Part shown: positions 25,356 through 34,537 of the stretch, one piece after another
Numbering within the stretch: position 1 is the first letter of the stretch
How the letters are laid out: every line of letters starts with the position of its first letter
Source of the DNA: Victivallales bacterium
GTDB taxonomy: Bacteria > Verrucomicrobiota > Lentisphaeria > Victivallales > GWF2-38-69
NCBI GenBank assembly: GCA_021733985.1
Contig: JAIPJT010000018.1
Location: 1-45,835 of the forward strand
Length of the DNA stretch: 45,835 nucleotides
Reading direction: 5' to 3'
Notes under the pieces: model-generated
The model's database searches: none
What the model saw: only the letters and a program-made list of their open reading frames with translations
What the model was told of the DNA's origin: nothing
Translations under genes and position numbers: made by a program

Positions 25356-28300
25356 AGCATATTTATTAATTCTACTGATATCAAGTTTACCTGTTCCAAG
25401 CATTGGGAGTTCATCAATTTTTATAAAATCATCTTTTTTAGGAATACATATGTTGGTGACTCCTTCACGTTTTAATCCCTTTACAATTTTTTCTGGAGAG
25501 ATATTATCATCAGAATAAAAAACAATCAATTTCTCTCCTTTTGCCTTATCCGGCACACCGGCTACTGCCACCTTTCTTTCTTCAGCATTCAGTACCTTCT
25601 GAATGACATTTTCAAGCATTTGGTGAGAAACCATCTCACCTCCTATTTTACTGAAACGGGATAACCTTCCAGTCAATGTTATATAGCTGTCCTCATCAAT
25701 TTTGCCCATATCACCTGTATTGTACCAGCCGTTTATCATTGCTTCTCTGGTTTTTTCGCTGTCAAGGTATCCTACCATAACATTCGGGCCTTTAACAAAA
25801 AGCACCCCCTCCTGGTTAGGCGGAAGTGTTTCATCATAATCATCAGGATTTACAATTTTTACAGCTATACCGGGTATAGGCCTGCCGATACTGCCTTTTT
25901 TTCCTACTTTTTTCCCTAAATCTGCAATTGACTCCGGGATGTTAAGCGTGACAACTGGTGAGAGCTCCGTACATCCATACCCTTCTGTGGGATATAGATT
26001 AAATTTTTTATAGAATGCTTCTGCTGTTTCCGGCCTCAGTTTTTCCGCTCCTGAAACAACAAGTTTTAAAGAGCGGGCGGCCTTTCTGCTGAGTTTTCTC
26101 ATATATCCCTGTAAAAATGTCGGTGTTGCCATAAAAATTGTCAGTTTGTATCTTTCTATCATTTTAATTATTGTATTTATTTCCAGAGGATTTTTAATAT
26201 AAACAATCTTTACGCCCAGCATCAATGGCATCCAGAAACCGACAATTAAACCAAAAGAATGAAAAAGGGGAAGATTTCCAACTATTTTATCTTTCTGTTT
26301 ACACCCGAGTACTTTAGATAGAAATACCAAATCAGAGTTTATATTATGATGAGAAAGTTTAATTCCTTTCGGCGAGCCGCTTGAACCGCTTGAAAAAAGC
26401 AGAACACTTGTATTAAACACATTTTTAAAACTTTTTGGTGCTATTTTTCTGATCAGTAAGGGGGACGGGATGAATATAGTTTCCAAAAAACTTTTAAGAA
26501 TTTCATTTTTACGAATTTTCCGCCCTAATTTTTCAAGAAAAATAACGTTCGGTAAATTATCCAAACGCAGTTTCAGCATGAAAAGTTCACTCGAAATGAC
26601 AGTATTCAGCTGTGCTTTATTAATCGCCTTTGTTATTGATTCTTTTGGGAGAGTAAAATTAAGAAGTGCCGGCACTTTATCTGCAAACATTATAGCTAAA
26701 CATGTAACTGTTGCAGCGTTACAATTTGGAAGCAGCACACCGATATATTTATTATTATCATTCAATTCTCTGATTTTTTTACTTAAAATAATACTTCTTG
26801 CAAGTAAGGAAACTGATGCTAATTTATTTCCGTCATTTTCAGCAATGACTCTGTGAAACGGCCGGGTTTTAGCCCTTTTCATAAAATGATAATGTATAGT
26901 CCTTTCGCCGGGCATCGGATTACTGATAAGATCTTCTGCAAAATTTTCAGTAAAACGCTGTCTCAGGTCATACGCATTTATATCTACAGGCAGTTCACGG
27001 GCAAATGAAACAGTTACTTTCCATATATATTTTTCCGGAATGGCCATTTTTCCGGTTTCACGAAAGTAATAGCTGAAAATACTTCCCCATAAATTTGATA
27101 TATGCACAGGAACAATGGGGACATTAAGCCCCTCAGGTATAAAATCGCTGAAATTATTATTGACAAACTTCCCGAGCATTCCGTCGCGTGTCATTTGAGC
27201 TTCTGGAAAAACACAAACCATCCCTCCTCTTTCAAGTATATTCTTGATCTTATTGCATTTTTCTGTATAATCCGAGCCTTTATTGGATTCAGAAAAAATT
27301 ATGAAATTGCACCTTTTATAAATAAATTTAAAAAGTTTGTGTTTTTGGTAATTCCTGTGTATTGCAAATGTGACCTGTCGAGAGAAGCTGGATAATATTA
27401 TAAAAGGGTCTATAAGAGTTACATGATTTGATGCTATTATTGCAGGCCCTTTAACAGGCAGATTTTCCAGCCCTCTGCATTCAACCTGATAAATAGTACG
27501 CGTTATTATTACAGCAATGCATCTATACAGAAATTCTCTATGATATAATATGATAATTAATGTCATTGTTAACAAAATAATGGCAATAATATAGATAACT
27601 GCATCCGGTGACAAATTAAGCATAAGGCTGTTCACATAAAGAATTACATTATTGGTTGTTTTGTCTGTAAAGTCTGATTTCCCGGTCAATCCGTATGTTA
27701 TAATTCCGGAAATGAAAATAACAAAGAAAGTACAGAAGTTTGAAATTGCAAGGATTCTGCCTCTTTCATTTTTTAAAGTTCTTTCCTGCTGGCAAACCTT
27801 AAGCGGCAGAACAAAAACACCTCCGCACACACCTGCCATTGTTAGGAAAAAAAGTACATTGGGATATATTACTAAAACCGTAGACCCTAACACAACCGGT
27901 AAGCCGGGACCAATAAAAACAGCTGTGCAAAGCACGAAAATGAACATGCCTAATCCCCCAATTGCAACCAGCCCGAGTTCAAGTTTATCTTTTGAAAATT
28001 TACCTGCAAGGAAACAGCCGACAGCAATCCCCACTGCTATTACTATCTGTAGAAGGCCGATACCTATATCACTCTTTAATTCCAGTGTAAATCTTGCGAA
28101 TAATATTATTACAGTCTGCAGACTGGAACCTATACCGTAGAAAAAGGCTTCACCAATAACAGAAATAAATACTGATCTTTCTCTGTAAGCAAGCTTAAGG
28201 TTCTGAAAAAATTCCTTGACTATATTGTTATTCCAGGTTGCCATTTGCTTTAACTGTTTTGTTTTAGTAATAAAAAGAGAAAACGCAAAACCGATTAAAC

Positions 28301-28862
28301 CGATTACTGTAAAAAACAGTCCGCAAAAAACATAATCCGGCATGAAAAGAACTTTTAATATTATCCCGCTTGTAAAACCTACAATAACAGCAATAAAATT
28401 CAGCATTACCAAGATACCGTTTGCTCTGGAAATCTCTTTTTCTGAAAAGGTTTCCGGAAGTACACTGTTTAACGCAGGGCTGAAAAAACTGCTTTGGGCT
28501 GCCATTAGAAACAGAATAATGATAAGTGGATAAAGACCTATTTTGTTGATAAAAGCTAAAAGAACAGCACCAAGCAGCATTATTAAGGTTTCAGCAAATT
28601 TAGAGGAAATTAATATTTTCTTTTTACTGAATTTGTCTGCACAATAACCTGCCGGAACAGTGAATATCATAAAAGGGGCAACAAAGACGACTGTCATTAA
28701 AGCAAGAAAAAATGAGTTCATGCTGTACGAAGCAGCATAGTCAATAGCGATAAATACAAGCAGGGCTTTAAAAGCATTATCGTTATATACTCCAAATGTC
28801 TGTGCAGCTAAGAGAGGGACTAATCTTTTAAAAAAGCCTTTTTTTTCAGTTCTTTGGGCCAT
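25338..28862 (-). CDS. aas: LplT-PlsC-acyl-CoA/ACP synthetase fusion (Aas-type phospholipid recycling)
   Basis: 1174 residues in three parts. Residues 1 to about 420 are a 12-helix MFS transporter resembling the lysophospholipid flippase LplT. Residues about 435-640 are a PlsC-type acyltransferase with N-H-V-T-L-I-D (about 478) and F-P-E-A-Q. Residues about 660-1174 are an AMP-forming acyl-activating enzyme with S-S-G-S-S-G-S-P-K-G (about 822), Y-G-C-T-E and Y-N-T-G-D. In E. coli, separate LplT imports lysophospholipid and Aas reacylates it; the fusion puts import and repair in one inner-membrane protein, and this fused form is known in several bacteria. It overlaps the phosphatase gene tail to tail. 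Confidence 0.88.
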   Translation of the reverse strand: MAQRTEKKGFFKRLVPLLAAQTFGVYNDNAFKALLVFIAIDYAASYSMNSFFLALMTVVFVAPFMIFTVPAGYCADKFSKKKILISSKFAETLIMLLGAVLLAFINKIGLYPLIIILFLMAAQSSFFSPALNSVLPETFSEKEISRANGILVMLNFIAVIVGFTSGIILKVLFMPDYVFCGLFFTVIGLIGFAFSLFITKTKQLKQMATWNNNIVKEFFQNLKLAYRERSVFISVIGEAFFYGIGSSLQTVIILFARFTLELKSDIGIGLLQIVIAVGIAVGCFLAGKFSKDKLELGLVAIGGLGMFIFVLCTAVFIGPGLPVVLGSTVLVIYPNVLFFLTMAGVCGGVFVLPLKVCQQERTLKNERGRILAISNFCTFFVIFISGIITYGLTGKSDFTDKTTNNVILYVNSLMLNLSPDAVIYIIAIILLTMTLIIILYHREFLYRCIAVIITRTIYQVECRGLENLPVKGPAIIASNHVTLIDPFIILSSFSRQVTFAIHRNYQKHKLFKFIYKRCNFIIFSESNKGSDYTEKCNKIKNILERGGMVCVFPEAQMTRDGMLGKFVNNNFSDFIPEGLNVPIVPVHISNLWGSIFSYYFRETGKMAIPEKYIWKVTVSFARELPVDINAYDLRQRFTENFAEDLISNPMPGERTIHYHFMKRAKTRPFHRVIAENDGNKLASVSLLARSIILSKKIRELNDNNKYIGVLLPNCNAATVTCLAIMFADKVPALLNFTLPKESITKAINKAQLNTVISSELFMLKLRLDNLPNVIFLEKLGRKIRKNEILKSFLETIFIPSPLLIRKIAPKSFKNVFNTSVLLFSSGSSGSPKGIKLSHHNINSDLVFLSKVLGCKQKDKIVGNLPLFHSFGLIVGFWMPLMLGVKIVYIKNPLEINTIIKMIERYKLTIFMATPTFLQGYMRKLSRKAARSLKLVVSGAEKLRPETAEAFYKKFNLYPTEGYGCTELSPVVTLNIPESIADLGKKVGKKGSIGRPIPGIAVKIVNPDDYDETLPPNQEGVLFVKGPNVMVGYLDSEKTREAMINGWYNTGDMGKIDEDSYITLTGRLSRFSKIGGEMVSHQMLENVIQKVLNAEERKVAVAGVPDKAKGEKLIVFYSDDNISPEKIVKGLKREGVTNICIPKKDDFIKIDELPMLGTGKLDISRINKYASYYSN

Positions 28863-29132
28863 ATTTTTAATTTTCTTAATAATCTTATTCGCAATGTCAA
28901 AAAAACTTTCAGCTTATTGCTTAAAGAGATTATGGCAGTTTAACCTGTTATTCGGGTTTGTATATTATATTATAGGCTGTTTTTTAAAAAAATTAACAAT
29001 TGATTTATAGTATATTTAGAAATCGGGTAATAAGAAAGGACAAATTCAATGAATACATTATACAGTTAAATAGAAGTTTACCCTGGTTTAATAATAATTA
29101 ATGTTTAAGTGAGGAAAAGTATTAAGTATAAT

Positions 29133-29783
29133 TTATCCTTCTATATCAGACATTTTGATGTCGTCCCCCTTGGGGTCAAGAAAGAAAAGCCCTGATGCAA
29201 AGTCTATAATTTCAAACGGGTGGACTTCAGCATCTAATTCCCCGAATACTGCTGCCTGCATGCCAATAGAAAACATGTCTCTGGGACCTTTCCAGAAATT
29301 ATAAACATTGTCATTTAATGAGGGTATGCCGGTATAATGTTCGAAGTAACTTTGAACACCTCTTGTAGTTTCATACATTTCAGTATTTTCAGCTGTGAGC
29401 ATCATAAAACTGGCATTCCAGCCTGACTCAAGACCTGCACCGTATTGACGGTTGTATCCTTTGATTATTTTTGCGCTTCCGCCTACTCCTCCGCCGAATG
29501 CCATATATCTTGTTGCCCATAATTTTGCTTTTACAACCGGACCGAAACCAAGCGAAACATCTACAATGTCAAGGAAGTCCATTACCCTGTTCGGAAAATA
29601 AAGAATAAGCATATCTGTAAATTCTTTCTTTTTTTTGTTCGCTTTTTCTTTGGGAGAAGCAACAGGCGGTTTTATTATAGATTTAGGGACAGTTTTACTG
29701 GTCAGCTCTTCTGCTGTTATATTTTCAGTAAAGACAAACGTAATAATAACGGCTACAAATAAAGAAACAATTTTCTTTTTCAT
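29133..29783 (-). CDS. exported protein of unknown function
   Basis: 216 residues. A signal peptide (about 1-24, ending T-A-E-E) is followed by a short Pro/Lys-rich linker (about 30-55) and a globular part. The motif P-N-R-V-M-D-F-L-D-I-V-D-V-S-L-G-F-G-P recurs in my memory of exported proteins from PVC-like bacteria, but I cannot name a family. A Gly-rich segment G-G-G-V-G-G-S-A and a C-terminal H-P-F-E-I-I-D-F-A-S-G-L-F-F-L-D-P-K-G-D-D-I are the other distinctive parts. There is no lipobox. It stands alone between intergenic gaps of about 270 bases. The upstream gap (28863-29132) holds only a six-codon frame at 29049. Confidence 0.7.
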   Translation of the reverse strand: MKKKIVSLFVAVIITFVFTENITAEELTSKTVPKSIIKPPVASPKEKANKKKKEFTDMLILYFPNRVMDFLDIVDVSLGFGPVVKAKLWATRYMAFGGGVGGSAKIIKGYNRQYGAGLESGWNASFMMLTAENTEMYETTRGVQSYFEHYTGIPSLNDNVYNFWKGPRDMFSIGMQAAVFGELDAEVHPFEIIDFASGLFFLDPKGDDIKMSDIEG

Positions 29784-30045
29784 TTACAAACCTTTCGTAT
29801 GTTAATTTTAAATAAACTGTACCAAATTTCCAATTTTCATACTATATTATTATATTAAAAATAATGCAATAAAATTAAATTTATTTTCAAGTTTTATCTA
29901 TGAATGGGTATTAAGGAATTCGAATGACAATAGAGAAGTTATATTGATAAAGCACTTTATTCTTTTTCAGCAATCAGAAATTTAATTAAATTTTGCAATA
30001 GAGTTAGTTATTTTAGCTTAAAAACAAAGTGTAAAGGAAGGAATA

Positions 30046-30546
30046 GTGAAAATAAGAAGGGAAACTGCAGCAGATATAGAGGCAATTACTAAAGTTACAA
30101 TAGAAGCATTTAAAAATCATCCAATCAGTGATCAGACAGAACATTTTATAATCAGGGAATTAAGGGAGGCATACGCATTGACTATTTCCTTAGTTGCAGA
30201 AATAGATGGTCGGGTGATTGGTCATATAGCTTTTTCACCTGTTTCTATTTCTGATAAATCTTCTGGATGGTATGGAGTCGGGCCAGTTTCTGTATTGCCG
30301 GCTTATCATAAGCAGGGTATAGGTAAAACCCTTATCGAAGAAGGAATAGATATATTAAAACAAAAGGGCGGGAAGGGCTGTGTCCTTGTTGGGGATCCTA
30401 ATTATTACAAAAAATTTGGGTTTAAAAACTGCCCGGAAATAGTTCTTGAAGGAATTCCTCAGGAAGTTTTCCTATCTTTACCTTTTACAAAACAAATACC
30501 TAAAGGAACAGTTACCTTCCATGAAGGTTTTAATGCAAAAAGCTAA
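30046..30546 (+). CDS. GNAT-family N-acetyltransferase (YhbS-like)
   Basis: 166 residues with the GNAT fold: I-R-R-E-T-A-A-D at the start, strand 4 with G-V-G-P-V-S-V-L-P, the acetyl-CoA pyrophosphate loop Y-H-K-Q-G-I-G-K-T-L (R/Q-x-x-G-x-G/A type, about residues 88-97), and G-D-P-N-Y-Y-K-K-F-G-F, which is characteristic of the YhbS subgroup. It starts with GTG at 30046, preceded by AAGGAAGG. The acetyl acceptor is unknown. It has no close neighbours on its strand. Confidence 0.85.
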   Translation: MKIRRETAADIEAITKVTIEAFKNHPISDQTEHFIIRELREAYALTISLVAEIDGRVIGHIAFSPVSISDKSSGWYGVGPVSVLPAYHKQGIGKTLIEEGIDILKQKGGKGCVLVGDPNYYKKFGFKNCPEIVLEGIPQEVFLSLPFTKQIPKGTVTFHEGFNAKS

Positions 30547-30847
30547 AAAATAAGGACAGATTATTGTCCGGATATAAAGTTGAGCTTTTTTTTATCTTCT
30601 GCTCCGTTTATTTCTACTGTATTGACTTTATATTGGTTCCTTAATCCTGGCTGTTTCCTGTTTAAACCATGATTATTAAGATCATTGTTTATTGATAAAA
30701 AAATTATAGGAAATTTTTCTGATAAATCCTTGTTTTTCAGAAAAATTTCCGTTATTTAAGATATAAATATCTGTTAAAATTTTGAAACAAACTACTTTTC
30801 GCTAAACTTGCAATTCTTGATCACTGATTGTTGCCTATATCGCGGAT
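30547..30847. other. intergenic region after the acetyltransferase gene
   Basis: Just after the stop codon GGACA-GATTAT-TGTCC forms a small hairpin (30553-30568). A run of eight T comes only about 20 bases later, so termination is possible but weak. The rest is AT-rich, and I see no gene or repeat in it. Confidence 0.4.
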
Positions 30848-31789
30848 TCAGGAATTAACCTGACTTATATTGCCGTGTTTATCTAAAACAGCTTTTGCAG
30901 ATTTAATAAAACCTGCGATATTAGCTAAGTCTGACGGGATAATAATTGAGTTGTTTTCTTTAGCCAGTTTGCCGAATTCATTGATATACTGCTGTCCGAG
31001 CTTCATGTTGACTGCTTCGGATCCGCCTTCCTGATTTATTGCATCACCTATAAGCTTTAAGCTCTTAGCAGTAGCTTCTGCAACTTTGAATACTTCGTAT
31101 GCATCTCCGTCGGCAATATTCATTTTTTGTTGTTTGTGGCCTTCAGATTGAGCTATAAGAGCCTGTCTTTCACCTTCCGCACGGTTAATCTGAGCTTGTC
31201 TTGCACCTTCGGATTCTGCTATAGCGGCTCTTTTTTCCCTTTCAGCTCTCATTTGTTTTTCCATTGCATCGTTGATGCCTTTAGGAGGAGAAATGTTTTT
31301 TACTTCATATCTTGTAACCTTAACACCCCAGGGGTCAGAAGCTTTGTCAACTGCATCAACTATGCTTTTATTTATAGTTTCTCTTTCTTCGAAAGTTTTA
31401 TCAAGGTCCAGCTTACCCATTACGCTTCTCATAGTTGTCTGTGCAAGCTGTATCGATGCAAAAGCATAGTTGCCGATTCCGTATGAAGCTTTATTGGGAT
31501 CTACAACCTGCATATACAAAATTCCATCAACTTCTACAGAAATATTATCTTTTGTAATGCACGTTTGAGGCGGCACATCTACAGCTTGTTCCTTAAGGGT
31601 ATGCTTATAGGCAATATTGTCAATGAAGGGTACTAAAACATGAAAACCGGCCTCCAATGTAGCTTTATACTTTCCTAAGCGTTCAACGATAAAGGCCTCT
31701 TTTTGCGGTACAATTTTGATTGCTTTAACTATTATCATCAATACAAAAAGTACAATGATAATAAGTAGAATTGTTACTGGATTAACCAT
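30848..31789 (-). CDS. SPFH/band 7 (stomatin-like) membrane protein
   Basis: 313 residues: one N-terminal membrane helix (about 4-24), the band 7 domain beginning V-P-Q-K-E-A-F-I-V-E-R-L-G-K-Y, and a long Ala/Glu/Arg-rich coiled coil with A-I-A-E-S-E-G-A-R-Q-A and repeated A-E-G-E-R-Q (about 175-235). This matches QmcA/YbbK-type proteins that form oligomeric cages in the inner membrane. The nfeD gene lies 90 bases upstream on the same strand; NfeD and SPFH pairs are a conserved functional unit in membrane quality control. Confidence 0.92.
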   Translation of the reverse strand: MVNPVTILLIIIVLFVLMIIVKAIKIVPQKEAFIVERLGKYKATLEAGFHVLVPFIDNIAYKHTLKEQAVDVPPQTCITKDNISVEVDGILYMQVVDPNKASYGIGNYAFASIQLAQTTMRSVMGKLDLDKTFEERETINKSIVDAVDKASDPWGVKVTRYEVKNISPPKGINDAMEKQMRAEREKRAAIAESEGARQAQINRAEGERQALIAQSEGHKQQKMNIADGDAYEVFKVAEATAKSLKLIGDAINQEGGSEAVNMKLGQQYINEFGKLAKENNSIIIPSDLANIAGFIKSAKAVLDKHGNISQVNS

Positions 31790-31879
31790 TATTAAACTCC
31801 ATTTTTTTGTTTATTTTTAGATATTGCAGGAAAAAATTCTACTTCTGTAGAATATAAAATCTTTTCGTGCAATATCTGT

Positions 31880-32335
31880 TTATATTTTTTTTACTTCGAA
31901 AGTAATATTATCCTGTCGAATAATAACGACACTTTCCCCTTTTTTAATTCGAACATTTGAATTTGCTTCCCACTCTGTGCCGTGAAACTCAATTTTTCCC
32001 GGATGGTTGGGCTTAATTTCTTCGCTGACAACAGCTGTTTTACCTATATAAGTGTCTATATTTTTGGGCATAACGTCTTTCTGATTGAAGATGCCTGAAA
32101 ATATATTTTTGAACCATCCTCTCAGGATTAAGAGCATTGCAATAGAGGTTATAATAAAAACCAGCAATTGTGTATTAATTGTTAAATCGGGAAACAAATA
32201 ACACAGTAAAGATACAGTAATAGCGCCCAGTCCGAAAAAGAATATTACAAAACCGGGAGCCAAAAATTCGATAAAAAATAGTATTATCCCTATTAGGGCC
32301 CATATGAATACCATGTTAAAAATTATTGATTCCAT
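31880..32335 (-). CDS. NfeD-like membrane protein
   Basis: 151 residues. Three or four closely spaced membrane helices (about 5-75) are followed by a soluble beta-rich domain of the OB type with I-G-K-T-A-V-V, H-P-G-K-I-E-F-H-G-T-E-W-E-A and a final V-V-I-I-R-Q-D-N-I-T-F-E-V. This is the short NfeD form without a protease domain. It acts with the neighbouring SPFH protein. The cupin gene ends 31 bases upstream, so the three genes may form one transcript. Confidence 0.9.
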   Translation of the reverse strand: MESIIFNMVFIWALIGIILFFIEFLAPGFVIFFFGLGAITVSLLCYLFPDLTINTQLLVFIITSIAMLLILRGWFKNIFSGIFNQKDVMPKNIDTYIGKTAVVSEEIKPNHPGKIEFHGTEWEANSNVRIKKGESVVIIRQDNITFEVKKI

Positions 32336-32366
32336 AATTCAACATTCTTAATTTAAAATATTATCT

Positions 32367-32633
32367 TTAACCAATTTTATAATGCTTGTTTACTGCTTTT
32401 TCCACTTTCCAAACACAGGATAGCCCTTTCTGAAAAGAGACTATATCTCCTGTAGCGAATGAAACAGTTTCAGTATCTGTCTTCACTGTGACTTTACCTT
32501 CCAGAAGATAGCATGTTTCTTTTTCGTGATAATGCCAGTCAAATTCTGATGGTTCACAGGTCCATAACGGCCAGTTAAGAATTCCTTTTTCTTCAAGTTC
32601 TCCGGGTTTGGGTTTGTGTATTGAAATATTCAT
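32367..32633 (-). CDS. small single-domain cupin
   Basis: 88 residues forming one cupin barrel of the Cupin_3 (DUF861) type. Visible marks are W-P-x-W-T-C-E-P-S-E-F-D-W-H-Y, E-T-C-Y-L-L-E-G-K-V-T-V and the late G-D-I-V-S-F-Q-K-G. The metal-site positions would be the histidine in W-H-Y, a nearby Glu and the Glu in C-Y-L-L-E; the second-motif histidine seen in many cupins is absent. Some relatives are ureidoglycolate-type or ethanolamine-linked enzymes, but this short form is usually unassigned. It is the first gene before nfeD on this strand. Confidence 0.8.
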   Translation of the reverse strand: MNISIHKPKPGELEEKGILNWPLWTCEPSEFDWHYHEKETCYLLEGKVTVKTDTETVSFATGDIVSFQKGLSCVWKVEKAVNKHYKIG

Positions 32634-33145
32634 TTTCTGCTGTGTTGCCGTTTCATACTGGTTTTCTATATGTAAGAGTGTTTAATATATATGTTTTAAT
32701 GCGTATAAAACAATAGAACAATCAGCTTTTTATCTAATTTTTTTTGTTGTAATAAAAAAAACTAAATCCGTTTTAAAAAAATCTCTGATTTTTGAAATAT
32801 GTTTGATACAAAAGACGGTAATCACATTCGGGGTCAAATATTGAGAAGCGGTACATCTCCTGCCCCAAAATTACGGAAAAGTACGAGGAGCAGAATCGGA
32901 ACCTGATTTTATCCATAAGTTAAAAATTACTCTTAAAGAACTTAGAGAAACTTGAAACCAGAAACTTTAGTTACTTGTATCCTGGATGATTTCAATATAT
33001 TCTAAATACTATATTCTCGACCTTATCATTCGATAGAGGTCATACCGTATGGTGTGATTGATAAATAAATTAAATCGGTTTTTGTATATGTTTGAATTTT
33101 GTTTTTACTTTTTTTAAAACAGCATTTTAAACAGGTGAGATTAAC
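32634..33145. other. intergenic region with a dispersed repeat and tandem hairpins upstream of the PFK gene
   Basis: No gene is visible. The stretch contains a 25-base sequence (32948-32972) repeated exactly at 40226-40250. Two adjacent hairpins follow: GACCT...AGGTC (33019-33041) and TCATACC-GTAT-GGTGTGA (33040-33057). They share two bases and lie about 90 bases before the PFK start, so they would be in its leader or form an operator. The remainder is AT-rich. Confidence 0.45.
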
Positions 33146-34429
33146 ATGAGAAAAAACTTGCTTATCGCTCAGTCCGGGGGCCCTTCTCCGGTGATTAACA
33201 GTTCACTTCGCGGTGTTATTGAAATGGCAAAAGATTTCCCTCATCATTTTGATAAAATATACGCCGGGCGCCACGGTATAGAAGGAGTTTTAAAAGAGGA
33301 ACTTCTTGACCTTTCTGTCCAGGATGAAGAGGAAATTGCGCTTCTCAGGTGTACACCGGCTGCAGGAGCAATCGGGACCTGCCGTTATAAAATAAAGAAG
33401 CATCAGAAAGAGGATCTTGATAGAGTTGTTGACGTATTGAAAGCACATAATATCGGTTATTTTCTTTATAACGGCGGAAATGATTCTATGGATACAGCAA
33501 ACAAAGTAGCTAAACTGGCTCGTGACAACGGACTTGATGTCATTGGTATCGGCATACCTAAAACAATAGATAATGATATCGGAGACAGCCAATTCAGATT
33601 AATAGACCATACACCGGGCTACGGTTCTGTTGCCAGGTACTGGAGCCACCTCGTACAGAATGCTGATGAGGAAAATCGCGGTTCATGCACGGCGGATCCA
33701 GTGCTTGTTTTGCAGGCTATGGGAAGAAAAACAGGATATATTCCTGCTGCAGCAAGGCTGGCGGACCCCGGCCGGAAAATGCCTCTATTAATTTTCTTGG
33801 CGGAAAGTAAACTTTCTATGTCAGAAATGGCAGATAAAGTTAATGATATGTTAAAAAAAAGAGGAAGAGCCGTTGTAGTTGTCAGTGAAGGCTGCGATGT
33901 GGGAAATCTCGGTTATACAAAAGATAAATTCGGCCATCCGCAGTTCGGGGCAAGTAAAACTACTGTACAACAGGCTATGGTCAATTACCTCAATGAAAAT
34001 GGAATAAATGCCGCCGGGAGTGCAAGAGGACAGAATTATGGAACTGACCAGAGGGATACTGCTGTTTATGCTTCCACTGTAGATTTAGATGAAGCATACA
34101 GAGTCGGTCAGAAAGCAGTTCTGCTTGCCGTAAACGGCGAAAACGGTTATATGTCAACTATCTTGAGAGAAAAAGGTCCTATTTATCAGGTGAAATTTGA
34201 TAAATCCCTATTAGAACAGGTAGCTAACTCAGAAAGATTTTTTCCGTCTGAATGGATTACTTCAGAAAGAACGGATGTAACTGACGGTTTTATTGAATAC
34301 TGCAGGCCGTTAATCGGCGAAGACTGGCCAAGTGTCCCTATTATAAACGGAAGACAGAGATTCGCTAACTTTGATTTAAAGTTTGCTGATAAAAAACTTG
34401 ACAGTTATGTGCCTGAAAACAACAGATAG
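33146..34429 (+). CDS. 6-phosphofructokinase, probably pyrophosphate-dependent
   Basis: 427 residues of the phosphofructokinase superfamily, longer than bacterial ATP-PfkA (about 320). G-G-P-S-P-V-I-N is the N-terminal phosphate loop. In the phosphoryl-donor site the sequence is G-G-N-D-S-M (110-115): Asp113 stands where ATP enzymes have Gly104. P-K-T-I-D-N-D (138-144) has the lysine found in PPi enzymes in place of Gly. Together they indicate use of PPi, which would make the step reversible and spare ATP. The asparagine in G-G-N-D, instead of the usual aspartate, marks a subgroup. AGGTGA precedes the ATG. Confidence 0.85.
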   Translation: MRKNLLIAQSGGPSPVINSSLRGVIEMAKDFPHHFDKIYAGRHGIEGVLKEELLDLSVQDEEEIALLRCTPAAGAIGTCRYKIKKHQKEDLDRVVDVLKAHNIGYFLYNGGNDSMDTANKVAKLARDNGLDVIGIGIPKTIDNDIGDSQFRLIDHTPGYGSVARYWSHLVQNADEENRGSCTADPVLVLQAMGRKTGYIPAAARLADPGRKMPLLIFLAESKLSMSEMADKVNDMLKKRGRAVVVVSEGCDVGNLGYTKDKFGHPQFGASKTTVQQAMVNYLNENGINAAGSARGQNYGTDQRDTAVYASTVDLDEAYRVGQKAVLLAVNGENGYMSTILREKGPIYQVKFDKSLLEQVANSERFFPSEWITSERTDVTDGFIEYCRPLIGEDWPSVPIINGRQRFANFDLKFADKKLDSYVPENNR

Positions 34430-34537
34430 TATATATCGAAATGCATTAAAGCTGTGTCTGCCGCTGTATTACAGCATAACAGAATGTACCTGATAAGAAT
34501 GCAATGATACTCGAAGATATTTATCAGAGTTTTTATT
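34430..34537. other. inverted repeats between the PFK gene and the structured repeat
   Basis: A near-perfect palindrome GCTGTA-T-TACAGC lies at 34463-34475. CTGATAA (34490-34496) pairs with TTATCAG (34521-34527), followed by AGTTTTTATTT, which makes a weak candidate terminator for the PFK gene. CTGTATTAC (34464-34472) also recurs inverted as GTAATACAG inside the structured repeat that follows. Confidence 0.4.

Noticed and set aside
29049-29069. six-codon frame with AAAGGA upstream (M-N-T-L-Y-S)
   Set aside because: It is too short, and no downstream gene on that strand could use it as a leader.
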